From positions 496,001-560,000 of the forward strand of contig NW_026252090.1 of the NCBI RefSeq assembly GCF_025399195.1: 64,000 bases of DNA. Reading direction: 5' to 3'. This document shows positions 48,181 through 61,431 of the stretch, piece by piece. Under the pieces are notes generated by a model that searched no databases, had not been told where the DNA came from, and saw only the letters and a list, made by a program, of their open reading frames with translations. This stretch comes from Umbelopsis ramanniana AG. Taxonomy: Eukaryota; Mucoromycota; Umbelopsidomycetes; Umbelopsidales; Umbelopsidaceae. Every line of letters starts with the position of its first letter. Within the stretch, counting starts at the first letter, position 1. Both the position numbers and the translations under genes were made by a program.

Positions 48181-51100
48181 ATGAAGGATGCTGCTTCTCC
48201 TCTGGCTCACGCTGGTGCAGAGGAATGGAAAGATCCCGAAGTTTTAACTCCTCTCATAACTCAACACCCAAATTGGTCCACTTCGTTTGCCGAAACGGTG
48301 GTAGACAGAGAATCGTTACGAACCACCTACATGAAGCCTACCAAAGGGTCATGGTACTCCTCTTTGTTGAGGCTGTTTCGTCGAAAGCGTGGTCAAGCCG
48401 ACATTCGCAACCGTACCATTCAGCTTTCCCCAACTATCCAATTTCCGCTCATTGATCCAGCCACTGACCGGCCGTTTGTATCCAATAGTATCACGACCAC
48501 TCGATACAACTTATTCGATTTCCTACCCAAACAATTGTACGCACAATTTTCCAAAGTCGCCAATCTGTATTTTTTATTTGTGGCCATTATACAGATGGTT
48601 CCAGGTTGGAGTCCAACAGGCCAGTTCACAACAATTCTCCCACTTGCTATCTTCACGTCGATTGCTATGGCGCGTGAAGGATACGATGATCTTAGACGAA
48701 AAAGAGCCGATCAGACAGAGAATAACGCCAAAGCACAAGTGTTACGAGTATACCGATCTCCCACTAGTGTAACCGCGGTATGGCAGCAAGTGACATGGAA
48801 AGAGGTGCACGTGGGAGATTTCGTTAAAATAGAGCAAAACGATTGGATTCCAGCGGATTGCATACTTCTGTACAGTCCAAATGAAGAGGCTTGTGGCTAT
48901 GTCGAGACAGCGGCATTGGATGGCGAGACCAATCTGAAAAAGCGCCACGCAGTCGTCACTGACAATCAATTTAGTACGCCTGAATCACTTGCTCAACTAG
49001 AAGCCATTATCTCAACAGAACTTCCCAACGCTGACCTTAATAATTTCAATGGTCATATGCAAATAACAACCAACAACTCCATCTGTCCTCTGACAATGGA
49101 GAACCTCTTTCTGAGAGGAACTGTCCTACGCAACACTTCTTTTGTGCATGGAGTCGTCGTGTTCACTGGTGAAGAGTCCAAAATTAGAATGAACCTCAGC
49201 CGCAATGTTCCGACCAAAGCCCCCTCACTACAGCATATGGTCAATCGAGTCGTCATTGCTATATTCGCATTTGTGATCGCTCTGGCAAGTACTTGTGCCG
49301 CCTTGGCCTTCCACTGGCAAGCCGTCCATCAAAGTACCGCTTGGTACCTTCTCGGCCATGCCAGAGATCAAGCCAGTGTGGTGTTTCAATTTGTTATTTT
49401 ATTCAACACCATGATACCAATATCTCTTTATGGTGAGTGCTTTATTATTGATTTGCATAATTGTCCACTCCAACACCGGCTGGAAGGCATGTGGGGCCCT
49501 TTCCAGGTTGGTTGGTAGCGGCAACTGACTCTGACGCCCATTTGCTAAATTGTAATTCCATCCAGTCACAATGGAAATGATCAAGCTCGTGCAGGCATGG
49601 CTCATATCAAATGACGTAGACATGTATCACGAAGAAACCGATACTCCACCTACAGCTCATACCAGCACTATTAACGAAGAGTTGGGCCAAGTCGATTTTA
49701 TATTTTCGGACAAGACCGGTACTTTGACCGAAAATTTAATGTTGTTCCGCAAGCTTAGCTGTGGTGGCTGGGCGTATTTACACGATGTAGACTTGATCCC
49801 AAAGGAAGCGAAGGAAATTGAAGCCATTCAAACCATTGCTCAGAAAGTCCATCGAAGTGCCACCAAAGTGAGCCGATCAAGCTTGTCCCATAGTTTACGA
49901 CGCAGTTTGCAGACATCTGGGGAAGAACTCATCGAAACCGACGATCTGGAGGAATCCATGGTACTTACCGAACTTCAAGCGGCTCCCAGACTCAGAGTGT
50001 CCACTGAAATTCCCAAGACGGCGGACATGATGGCATCCATCGCACGTAATAGTCATGGAATGTTGCAACAACGCTTACAGTTCTTTTTACTCGCTATTTC
50101 ACTTTGTCATACCGTCATTCCACAAATCGATCACGAGACCGGTCAAGTGAATTATCAAGCCGCTTCCCCTGATGAATTTGCTCTGGTGAATGCTGCAAAG
50201 CAATTGGGTTATGTTGTCGTTGAACGTACCATGAGACATGTAACTCTCAAGTCTCCACAATCCGATCAACCGATTCGTTTCGACATTCTCAACGTCCTCG
50301 AATTTTCCAGCAAGCGCAAGCGCATGTCGATTATTCTCAGGATGCCAGACAATCGTATCGTTTTATTCTGCAAAGGAGCGGATTCTATAGTGTTGGAAAG
50401 GTCTATTCTTCCAGAACAACTTGTTTCACCTGTTTCGCCTGTCGATTCTAAACAATCGGCTTCACACCTTTATACCTTTGAGCCCACCTCTGTCCAACAC
50501 AATGAGTACAACTTTCATGATGTGCCAGTCGAAGAAGAGCATTGGGAGTACGCGCGCACCGTTCATCATATTCAACAATTTGCGACTGAAGGACTTCGAA
50601 CACTTTTGTATGCTCACCGATTCATGACCCAAAAAGAATATGATGATTGGAATGTTGAATACACTAAAGCAACCCTAGCCATTGATGGCAGGGAAACCAA
50701 GCTTGAAGAGGTAGGGGAAAAGATAGAAATCGGATTGCGGATCACCGGTGCTACGGCCATAGAAGACAAGCTGCAGGAAGGAGTAGCAGATTCCATTGAC
50801 CGCATTCGCAGGGCCGGAATGAGAATGTGGATGTTGACCGGCGACAAACGAGAAACCGCTATCAACATTGGTTACTCGTGTAGTTTGATCAAAAACGAGT
50901 CTCGACTTATTCATCTCGAAGCTGGTCCTCAACTTGAATCGGTTATCATGCAGGCTCTGGATGATATACAGAATGGTCGTGCTCCTGACGCTGTTCTTAT
51001 TATTGATGGTATTGCACTTTCCACCATTGAGAATAACAAGCCTGTTTTGGCCATGTTTTGCCAACTCGGTTGTCTTTGCCAATCGGTCATTTGCTGTCGG

Positions 51101-52261
51101 GTCAGTCCAAGTCAAAAGGCTTTGGTCGTCAAGGCTACGCGAGCCACTGCACCCAGAGCAGTGACTTTGGCCATCGGCGATGGTGCAAATGATTGTGCTA
51201 TGATTCAAGAGGCTCATGTTGGTATCGGTATTGCTGGCAAAGAAGGCATGCAAGCGGCTCGTGCTTCCGATTACTCCATTGGTCAATTCCGATTCTTGTG
51301 TAAATTACTACTTGTTCACGGTCATTGGTCTTATATCCGAGTCTCCAAGTTTACCTTGGGAACGTTTCTCAAATGCATGACTTTTTACCTGACGCAAGGC
51401 ATTTTCCAACTTTGGACAGGTTTTTCAGGAACGTCGCTTTACGAAAGCTGGTCTCTATCATTTTACAACACGCTGTTTTCATCTCTGCCGGTGATGATGA
51501 TTGGTGTCTTTGAAAAAGACTTGCGAGCTTCCACTCTCATTGCTAATCCTCATCTCTACAAAATGGGTCAGCGTAGAGGAGCATTCAACTTTTATATCTT
51601 TGCAAAATGGATCATGTCAGCTTGGTGGTATGCTGCATGTATTGTTTTGATCCCTCTCGCCATCAACGGGTCTCTCTTCGTCACAAGCGGTTCGCGGCCG
51701 CATAATGGAGGTCCACATGAAGCCGCTATAGCTTCGGTTGCATTATTTGATGGATCGTATCAATTGTACACTTTAGGGCTCACATTGTACGCTATTACTG
51801 TTATTGTTGTCACTCTCAAGGTAGCCTACATTGAGTGTCACACCCAGACTATCATTTCGCACCTGGTCGCTTGGGCAGAGATCGGATGCTTTGTACTCTA
51901 TAATCTCATCTATTCATACGCCTATCCCGTCAGCAAATCTTACGAATATGCTGTCAATGGAGAATTTGTAAGGTTGCTCAAGACTCCTTTATTCTGGCTT
52001 ATTGTCGTCTTCACCGTTACCGTCGCCATCGGACCCAGCGTTGTCGGAAAGGCTCTCTCAAACTGGTTCTGGCCAAGCGAGGAATTCATCTATCAAGAGT
52101 ACGAAAAAGATTCTCGCCTAGCTCAACTTTGGGAAGCTGAAACGCAACGACAAATACTAGGCGTAGAGAAGAAGACTATTATCAACAACAATGAAACACA
52201 ACCAACTTCTACTACTCGATCTGGTCGTTGGCAACTCCTCAGATTCAGTCGAAAATATTAA
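48181..52261 (+). CDS. P4-type ATPase, phospholipid flippase (Dnf3-like)
   Basis: Two exons, 48181-49432 and 49566-52261, 1315 residues. The start is the ATG at 48181, after a C/T-rich leader. P4 marks: YNLFDFLPKQLYAQFSKVANLYFL, DGETNLKKRH (actuator loop), MIPISLYVTMEMIK (helix 4), FSDKTGTLTENLM with the phosphorylated Asp466, AASPDEFALVNAAK, MWMLTGDKRETAINIGYS and AIGDGANDCAMIQEA. About ten membrane helices. The C-terminal loop VFEKDLRASTLIANPHLYKM most resembles the Dnf3 branch rather than Drs2 or Neo1; that sub-assignment is from memory of family sequence and moderate. The enzyme moves aminophospholipids or lysolipids to the cytosolic leaflet of Golgi, endosome or plasma membrane, usually with a Cdc50-type subunit not found here. 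Confidence 0.95.
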
Positions 52262-52502
52262 TTCATCCTCACCATCCGCCTCCCTTTTTGTAGATACATA
52301 CTACATATTTTGTTACTCTCTCTTGTCATTCATGTACTTTATTATTAAAAAAGAAGAAGAAGAAAATGTTATTCCCCCTCTAGTTTTTTCAACATCCACT
52401 CATTTAGCAAATTTCACAGTCACCGAATTTCCCTGCCGTTTCGCTAAAGTGGTGTGGGCCTGCCCTTTTTCGAACCTCTTTCGTATGCCGCCGTGTTAAA
52501 CA

Positions 52503-55500
52503 ATGTTGGACACCATTGTCTTGCATTTACACGAAGAGATTTCGTTGGACGGAAAGAAAGGTACACTTCAATTTGCATGGAGCTGACCCGTATTTACGTA
52601 TACTCACCTTCGTCACGTAGGAACGAGTCTGAAGCGACTATGGGACATCACTCAGACATTCTTGAACAACTATGCCGACCGACTTACCAATGCCAGCCAG
52701 GACATAGTTCCTAAAGGTTTTAAACCCACCCTTGATGACCCTTTTAAAGCACGCATATGGGATGCCCTTCGGTGCCATCCAGATATCTTTGTTCAAATGT
52801 CAGACCCGACTGATTCGTCCAGACAACCGACGCCCATAAAGCAGGAAGCAGACACGGACATGGAAGCGGCTGATGATTCCTATATCGACGACGACGAAGG
52901 AGATGTTAAGGCAGAAAATAATATCAATTCTCTAACGGTACGTCTACCGACATGATACTCCACCGTGAACTATACGTAAAACTCATTTTCCCCTTCTTCT
53001 TACATACCACGCATAGGCCAACTATACCGATCTACCCGAGGCAAAGACTTTATCGCTCAGCGAATTAATACATCAATACGGCTCTAGTTTCTCAATAACA
53101 ACGTCTAAAGCTAGCCAACTACTTGCGTTGACGGAAGATCCTCATTTGAAGGAGGTATAGGGTGTTTGCCTTCAAATATGGATGTAACGTTGGATTGCAT
53201 TAACAGATCGTTTGCTGCAGGGCGACTCATCGGTCACTCAACTTGCTTTACAAGTTTTGGAGGAGGCTGGTAGAGGACGGGAACAAGGAACCACGCAAAT
53301 TGATCTAAGTCGTGTTTGCGAACGTGATGCTAAGACGGTATTTCATTTTGTCAAAAGCATGATGAACCGTGGATACCTGTAAGTACTGAAGGGTTCTTAT
53401 ACGTTACACTCTTAAAAGTGACATTGTGAAATTTGATGTTAATTCACACTCATTTTGCAGTTTCAAACGGCCTATTGTTGTCAGAGGTGCCGCGACACAG
53501 CAAGTTATTCTCACTCGCTATCGACATTTGTACAACAATAGTGAAGACGACGATGACACTGGATCGCATATTGTACAGGATCCATTCGTAGACGGAGATA
53601 CCGACGTACCTGTGAAATTTGACGGAGAGGCTGCGAAGAAGAGAATTTCGAGATGTCTAGAAAGTGCTCCTGATAAGTCTTTGATCATTGACGATTTGAA
53701 ACCCCTGGTGGTAAGTACATGGAATGGAGTGGACTTGTCCGATGAAAAAATGATTTTTTCGGCTATTGAAAAAAACTAGATTGTATAAAGAGAACGAGCT
53801 ATGTTTTACTAAAGCATGCTGAACATAGGGTCTAGTCAGAGTATCGAATTACCTGAGCCGCTGGTTCAATCGTAATCTTCAGATATTGGAGGACAAAGGG
53901 TATATTGAAAAATTCCAAGTGCCCAATGACACTGGAAAGCGAGAGTTTGATCGATGCCTTCGTTCACTCAAACCGTATTTGGGAACAGAGGGCGGTAAGT
54001 AATCGTGCCCAGGGTGGATTCGTGATCTTGCTTTACGACAAAAGTAAGCCTATCTAACATCATTATCGACTAGTGGATGATGGTGATCAAGATGATACCG
54101 AACAAGAACCGTTTTTGGAATTCAAATCGGAATTGCAGGTGGCATCAGACATCCCTCTCGCGTACCAGATTTACGATATGGTCAGAGCGTCTGGCACGCA
54201 AGGAATTACATCCACTGTGAGTTGTGATACGATGTAATAGCTTGGCAATGTAAGTCCTGCCTCTAACCCCGTCTATCAATTGCAGCAACTTCATGTCAAT
54301 ATATCAAACGTTAGTATGAAGTACTTGGTGAGGATTCTCGAAACAGCTTGTATCCCTGGGTGCAAGCCTGATGAAACTCGACGGTTGTATCGGATGGGAG
54401 CAATGGATGGAAGAAAACGGTTCTATCTCTACTATACAAGAGATGTCTTCACGCTAGCACCAGAACTTGAGCAACAAATGGAGAAAACAAAAAAGGCTCC
54501 AATGGTTGAGGATGAAGATCAAATCGGACCTGAGATTGATCCATTTACGTTGAAAAAAGCTACCACCACTGTCCCTCGCAAGGCTAGTGCTGTAAGTGCC
54601 TTTAACTTTGCTTGTCGTTATTATACATCATTTTGGTGGTGCTGGCTACTAAACCCATGGCAATGAACTGCCATTCCTATAGCCTGGAGTTCCTGTAAAG
54701 CGAGGTCGACCAAAGAAGATTGTCGAGCCCGATGACAGTGGATCATCCGCCTTACCAGCACCTGCTGCCAAGCCTGCAAAGCGAGGTCGGCCAAGAAAGG
54801 TTATTGCACCGCCGCCTGATAGTGAGCCATCTGTGCCTGCTGAAGACACAGCTCCCATTAACAAACATGCTGCGGCAGTCGAGACGCCATCTAACGACCA
54901 AAATGTCTCTATTAATACAACATCGACAGAGTCAGCAACTAGTCCCAGAACAAACGATACGCAGCCTCTGGCTAAAAAGAGGAAATTGAGACAGGAGGTG
55001 CAGGAAGGTGGCGATAGTGAGCAGATGTCCGAAGCACCTGTCATGGATGCACCGGCAGCTATTTCAGCTACCGAACAGGATACAGACAGTTCAAAGAAAG
55101 CAAAGACGTTAAGAAAGCGAACAGCGGAACAAGGTGCAGAGAAGGAGACCGCAAAGAAATCAAAGGAAGAGCCAAAGAAAACTCGTTCAACAAGTAAAAA
55201 AGGTGGTGTCGAAAAGAGTAGCCCGCAACAAGGTGGTCTCATGTCATGGCTACGATCTGCACCGTCAACGTCAAGGCAACAGGATTCAGCAACTACTCCT
55301 CCAGCTACTGTACAACCTGTAACCACAAGGCCAGCCCGACAAGACGACAACGCAGTTCAGCCAATGCAGGTTGATCCTCCTGTGGTTGCCTCACCTAGTA
55401 CTGCCAGCATGAAACGTGATCGTGCTTTCCACCGAATGACTGCCGGTGCATCGACCCCGGTAGCAGAATCTCCGTCGTCTGAAGGGTCAGTATCAGTAGT

Positions 55501-58500
55501 ATTGAGCATGGCAAAGGATGATTCTCTAAGCAGAGAAATGACGGCAAAGGCGTTTACGGCTACTTTCCCTCAAAAAGACGCTCCCGACTTTATTGCTGAC
55601 CAGAAGGTTGCTCCTTTCCCTGAACACTGGAAAGCAGTTTCCATAACCGAACGAAATGCCAACCAGCCTTACTTTAGAAAACGGGTAGAAACGCTTATTC
55701 AAGTGATGCAAAGCAAGAAGTTCGCCATATTCGATAAAGCTTTCATTGACGATGTGTCCAAGGCTATTGATTCAACCTTAACCATGGCCAGTACAGGAGT
55801 CCTCGATCGCAAATCGGTCATGAGGGCGACCATCAGTGCTGGCAATTCCGGTGACCTTCAACTCTATCCCTTGGAATTTAAGCGACTCAGTGGATCGGTC
55901 ATGGTCGCGGTATTGCTTCTAGTGCCTGGTACCTCGCTCAACGACCAAGGGCTTCTTGATTATATTAAAGCGTACAGAGAGATGACCTACGTACCGTCTG
56001 GTCGTTTAGGATCTAAGTCAGCTTTGAGGACGGAGGAAATGAAGGTGGAACGACTTGCTGACCGCATTAAGCGCTTAGAGTCAAGCATTGAAAATGACGA
56101 TGGATCCAATGCAAGCAGACGACTTCAAATGCTCAAAACGTCCAAGATGGCATTGGAAGTACAACGAAGAACCAAAAAGTACCAAGGTATTCATAGTAGC
56201 ATGGTTCGAATTGCTATGCGTCATGGTTTTATTCTTGCCAAAATGGTTCGCGCAAAGATCTTTATGCAATGTCTTCGTCAAATGACCGATGCCCACAATA
56301 GCAAAATTGTTGTGACTGAAAACATTTGTCGAGGCATGACTTTACGAGCGTTCGCCCAAGTCATTGGCATCTTTGTCGATACTCCAGCAACCCGAGAGGC
56401 GCTATCTAATCCACATCATATGAACACATCGCTGCAGCTCTTGGATAATAAGACCAAAAAGGCGATCTGGGTAAAGAGAGGGCAACGGCTGAGGAGTAGA
56501 GTTCGATCCAACCTCGATGTTCTTCACGCATTGGGACTCGTCAAACCTAGTGTTGGCGATGCTGTCGAAATCAATCATCAGCTGTCTCCATCGTTCGTTT
56601 TATCTGATACAGCCGAGCTGCGTGATTATTCCAAACCTGGTTTGCCGGTGGTGGATGTCTTACCTGTGCGGACGATGGATGATATCGAAGAGTATTGGCG
56701 GCAACTTCAAACGTTATGTCTAAAAGTCGTCGTTTTCCCTGATGAAGGTACTGAAGAGACTGAAAAGCGCATCGAGGAACTTAAAAATGAGCAATCTCAA
56801 ATGATCCACGAAAAGGGCTACATTGCTGGCATATTGGCCAGTCCTGCCTGGGAAGGCAAGTTCATTTACAGCGAGAAGCAAATTAGAATACTGGATGCCT
56901 ATATCGATCTTGAACATCGTCGCACACCCTATGATGATCCCATCTTGTGTGAAGAAATTGCTGCCAACACTGAACTTCCCATCAAGCGTGTTCAGCAGTA
57001 TTACAGACAGGTCCAGGCCTACAGGATGAGGAGGAAGAAGAGGATGCGCAAGTACCCACGTCGTGGAGAAGAAGGGTTGGTGACGGCAGACCTAACTACA
57101 ATACACATGGCACCATATCAGCCAACACCACCATGGCTTGCCAAACGAGGTCGGAAGTCAGTCATCTACCGACGAAACGTAAATCGTATACAAAATGAAC
57201 ATATGGCGGACGATGAAAACATACCAATGGTCGATCAAGCTGAAGAAGGTGAGTTATGTTAGCAATAAGAAAATAGAGTGAACTGAGTACCTGACCATTC
57301 GCGTCCAACCAGATCTCATTGGGGAACGTAGCAGAGAGTCTATGCCCACGCTTACGGCACCACGTTTAAGACTACCCTGGACTACGAATGAGGACGAGCT
57401 ATTGCTATACTCTTATGTCATTATGAAGGCTCGACGCAACATTCGCTGGGAACCTATGCGAAATGTCTTGCCCAACCGAAAGCCCAACAGTTGCAGAAAC
57501 AGACTTACTACACTGACTCGCACTCAGGCTCAAAAAGCCCGCGTCATGAAGCTTGTACATGCTTGGCAGCAGGTCTATCGAGATGCCCTTCGAAGCGGAA
57601 ATCTCACGGAGACAAGAGGGCCCAAAGACAAGCGTGAAAATGTCAACAATATAGACGGGGATGATAGTGATGATGACAAGGACGAATCTTATATCCTTGA
57701 TCAAGAAATAGTTACCTACCTTACTTACTTTCTCAATGCACTAAGAGAGAATCCAAGGTATAGTATATCAATTCTGGCCGCCAGGGAAGCATTGGAACTT
57801 TGATTATAATATGCCTGCTAAAAAATGTCTCTTTCCTTGTAGCCTGCTCGATGCTACCACTAATTTTACGATTCCTGCAACCGTCAATAAGCTCCAAGCC
57901 GAATATAACGTTGCTGTACAATTGCCCTGGGAGGACGATAAACCATTAGTTGATCGGTGGGAAGATGTTCGAGGGTCCAGCTTTATCTTAAAAAGCAGGG
58001 TCCTATGCTCCACTACCCTCTGTATTCGCAATGAGTGGACGCTTGGGGATCTAGAGATGGAGACGTCTTTGACCAATCAGGACACCCGTCTGATTAATGA
58101 TATCAAAGTCATGTTGAAGGTACAGCCAAAAAAAAAAAAAAAAGTTTTGTTGTTCGCTTATGGCTTTATCTGGAAATTTATCTAACCACTCCTCCATCAC
58201 TGGAACCATTAGATGATTCTATTAACGCCAGGCGACAAGTACAATGCAAAGTCGGCTTATCAGTCACTGTATCGATACCCAATGGAACTCGTCTCCCAAG
58301 CTATACGCGATTCGAGTGCCAACAATATTTTGACCCGAGCAAAGTACGCTGGAAATAGCAAAACCTCGCTCCCAACGCGATCGTTTGGCATGACCGAAAA
58401 GTAAAAGTTTTATTTACTTGTGATATTACAGAACTCCTTTTATTTTAGCATGCATCTCACAGGTGGCTATTTACTTTGTTTTGATTCTAGATTCCTATCG

Positions 58501-59762
58501 CATCTGGCTGGTACTTTGCCTCAGCGTACCTTTGCTCGAGCTACTGCCTATCGTCATCATTTGTTGAGCCAGGACCATATTAGTTTCTCCCCTACCAGCA
58601 GCTCAGGCATGATATACTGTCTCTTGGACATGGTTGCGTATAACAAGGTAAGTTCATGTACTGCATGAATGGCTTGGACCAACTTAGATTTTTCCCCCCC
58701 ACAATGCATGGACGCTCATTCCTTCAATAGGCAACATTCCAAGTTCATGACGAGGCAAAGTTCTGCGAAAAAGTTACCAAGCCTTACTATATCAATCGGC
58801 TGACTGGTAAGTTTACCAACACAGAATGTGTAATTGGCCAGGCCACTTACACCCCTTTCACAGAAACCAGCAAATATGAATTCCATGTGGATGTTGATTT
58901 GCATAAAGACACACCTCCACCTACCACAACCGATCCCATTGCAGGGACATACGAAGAGGTTGACCCACAGACATGGAACACAGCCTTCCAAAAGTTTCAA
59001 AAGAAGAACAAGCACAAGATAGTAGAACTAATTGCAGACTTGCTTAAGAAAAAACAAGGAGACGGCATTAGTCTGATTGAGCTCAAGGTAAAAAAAAAAA
59101 TTCCTATCCTGATCTTTCGGTTCGTTAGTACAAACATTGACGTTGGGTTGTTTTGAATTTGCAGCGGCAGCTTGGTGCGATCGGTCTTACTGACAATGAA
59201 CTACTTTCGTGGATCGAGAAAATGAGACACAATACCCCGCCCCTTGTCACGTTTGTAGGGTCAAGCGACAACATTTTGGTTGGCTCTAGCTATGTACGAA
59301 GCTGGGCACCACGATTGAGAACATCCGACCATAATGACAATGGTATTCTTGTGCCAGCGCGCATGTGGTATGACATCCAGGGCAAAATTATGGAACATGT
59401 CCTTCGAGGATGCATGCAGGCGGTCCTGGAACAAATACAGCGGAACCCTGGCATTACGTCGTCGACGATCCTCCATAAACTCAAGACGTTGCTCGTAGCC
59501 GGTGAAGTATACGATATATTACGTATGCTGGAACAGCGCCAATGTATCAGAAGCAAAGCCATCGCCTTCCCTGCGCGTACCACGTTGTTTTCCGGCCCAC
59601 GCCTGTTCCACACGCAAGGTACGTAGTACGGACAGCAGGCACCCGAACCACTCTTGTACTAAAACCTCCGTTTCATTTCCTTCACCAGATAGCAACGCCA
59701 TCACCAAAGATAAAGTATACTGCTACTGGACCTTGCCTGATTGCTGGATTAACATCGTGTAG
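52503..59762 (+). CDS. TFC3: TFIIIC largest subunit (tau138 / TFC3 / GTF3C1)
   Basis: Seventeen exons close in frame to 1998 residues: 52503-52560, 52621-52937, 53017-53154, 53221-53378, 53461-53710, 53829-53994, 54074-54216, 54286-54591, 54683-57248, 57313-57757, 57843-58119, 58213-58400, 58491-58647, 58731-58806, 58864-59087, 59165-59618 and 59689-59762. The size fits GTF3C1. The N-terminus (MLDTIVLHLHEEISLDGKKG) and the segment GREQGTTQIDLSRVCERDAKTVFHFVK are winged-helix units of the B-block-binding family. Two AT hooks (KRGRPKK ~518, KRGRPRK ~545) begin a long acidic/basic disordered linker. Later parts include LPWTTNEDELLLYSYVIMKARRNIRWEPM (Myb-like) and DLHKDTPPPTTTDPIAGTY. It binds the tRNA-gene B box and recruits TFIIIB/Pol III. 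Confidence 0.93.
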
Positions 59763-60533
59763 TCTGCCACGTTATTGTATTATAACCCCCTTGACCCATT
59801 GCATGGCATGAGGAATAAACCACACGACATATTAGTGTAGCCCTAATAAATACTCCCCATTTTGGTACGAGCGACAACACCATGGCATTGTCTAGGATCT
59901 CCATTAAGCCCCACGTCAGTCATTGTTTATGATGCCACGCATAGCATTTTATTAAAAAACGAACAAAATCGAAAAAAACAAGGTTCGATATAAAGGAAAA
60001 AATGCAAAAGAACATGAAGAAAATAAGAGTAAATGGAAAAGAAACAGCGAGAAATATAATTATATACAACGTAAAAAAGAATCCTTTCTCAAGTGGAAGT
60101 GAATTGAAGGAGATAAAGGGGTTTAGTAATGGGTTGGAGTGTATAAAGTGTGGTGTTGTGTATTGGAAGGATTTGGGGAATTTTTCTTGCCCAAATTTTT
60201 TCTTTTTCCTCTGAACATTGGGGGGATTTCTTTCGATCCTTTCTTTTTTATAGGTAGTTTATAGCTTTCCCCTGGTTTACGAGCGGTGGGGCAAGTTCCT
60301 CGATGTAGTGTTTTTTTTTGGTTTTTTTTGGGTGTTAACTTGCCCTTGTAGACCTGTTTATAGTCGTGCTGTGCGGGATAAGCCGGTCGTTCTGATACGA
60401 TATGTGGTTTTTTTTTTCTGACGGTTTCCTCTTAGAAGAGGTATAAGTTTGAGATGGGTTTTAAAAAGAAATAGCGGTATATCGTCTTCGTATACAAATA
60501 CAGCGCAGCCAGTGATGTGTATAAGGCACTACC
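59763..60533. other. Convergent intergenic region
   Basis: Between the TFC3 stop and the stop of the minus-strand acidic protein. Purine-rich on plus at 59955-60080 and T-rich near 60300-60420; no gene seen. Confidence 0.5.
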
Positions 60534-61431
60534 TCAAGCGGGGGCAATCACTGGCGAGGTAGCTACAGAGAGGCTATCAGATAAAATCGGGCCTGCCGAT
60601 GATGGGGTGGAGTCGTCGGCTTCAAAGGGGGGAACACTTTGGTCCTTCCGCCTCTTGGAGGCTCGACGATCCTTGTCTTCTTCGTGATCACGACGCTTAC
60701 GAGCATTGGCTTCCTCTTCTTCTGAAGACGAGCTTTCATCTTCAATTTCTTCATCCCAGTCAACCACATGACCCATATCAACTTCCACGAGGTCTGTTGG
60801 TAACAGGGAGAGAGCAAATTCATCATCTAGCACAACTGGCACTTCAGCAGATTTGGATTGCTGTGCTTGTTGCTGTGGTTGTGGTGGATTCCATTCTCCA
60901 TGACCAAAGTCCATATCATAACGTTGCTGTGAGGCAAAAGATGACCTAATCGTTTGATAATGTCGAACTTCATTCCACAGTCTTTTGTTTTCATGAGAGA
61001 GGAGAAGAGAATGAAGGTTAGTATGCAAGTATGTATATTATGGCTTTTTTTTTTTATAGTGTATTATTAAACTATGTGAAAGAAAAAAAAAAAAAGAAGC
61101 GGGGTGGGGTCGGAGCGGAGGGGAAGAGAAAAGGTAAAAGGGACAGTATCGAACATGTTATTAATACAAGACCAGTTATGCGAGACAAAGAGGGAGAAGG
61201 GAACGTTTCGTAATGAAATGAAATGGAGTGCAAAAGTGCGGATGAAAACAACTGAAATTACCTGGTCACCAGTAAGATTCTTCTCAAGGGTATTTCTGTT
61301 CTCGAGCATTTAGATGGGTAAATCTTTGACTGGCTGGCAGAGGAAAGGCGGTCCAGAACAACATCGTCCTCTTGTAATGTATGGGGTAAAGTTATGGAAA
61401 AAGGTGACGAAGTTGATGCTGGATTAGCCAT
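60534..61431 (-). CDS. Acidic, probably nuclear protein, function unknown
   Basis: Two exons, 61262-61431 and 60534-60981, in phase, 205 residues. Not recognised as a family member. A short conserved-looking helical region spans the junction (EDDVVLDRLSSA, TEIPLRRILLVTRLWNEVRH). It is followed by Gln-rich sequence, an acidic block (VDWDEEIEDESSSSEEEEA) and a basic bipartite nuclear-localisation-like stretch (RKRRDHEEDKDRRASKRRKD). Acidic plus basic blocks suggest a nuclear regulator. The first exon could also be read in a second frame (LENRNTLEKN), so the exon 1 frame is less certain than exon 2. Confidence 0.5.

Noticed and set aside
54649-55350. 233-codon open frame antisense to TFC3
   Set aside because: Lies wholly within the low-complexity TFC3 linker; Ser/Cys/Phe-rich with no domain.
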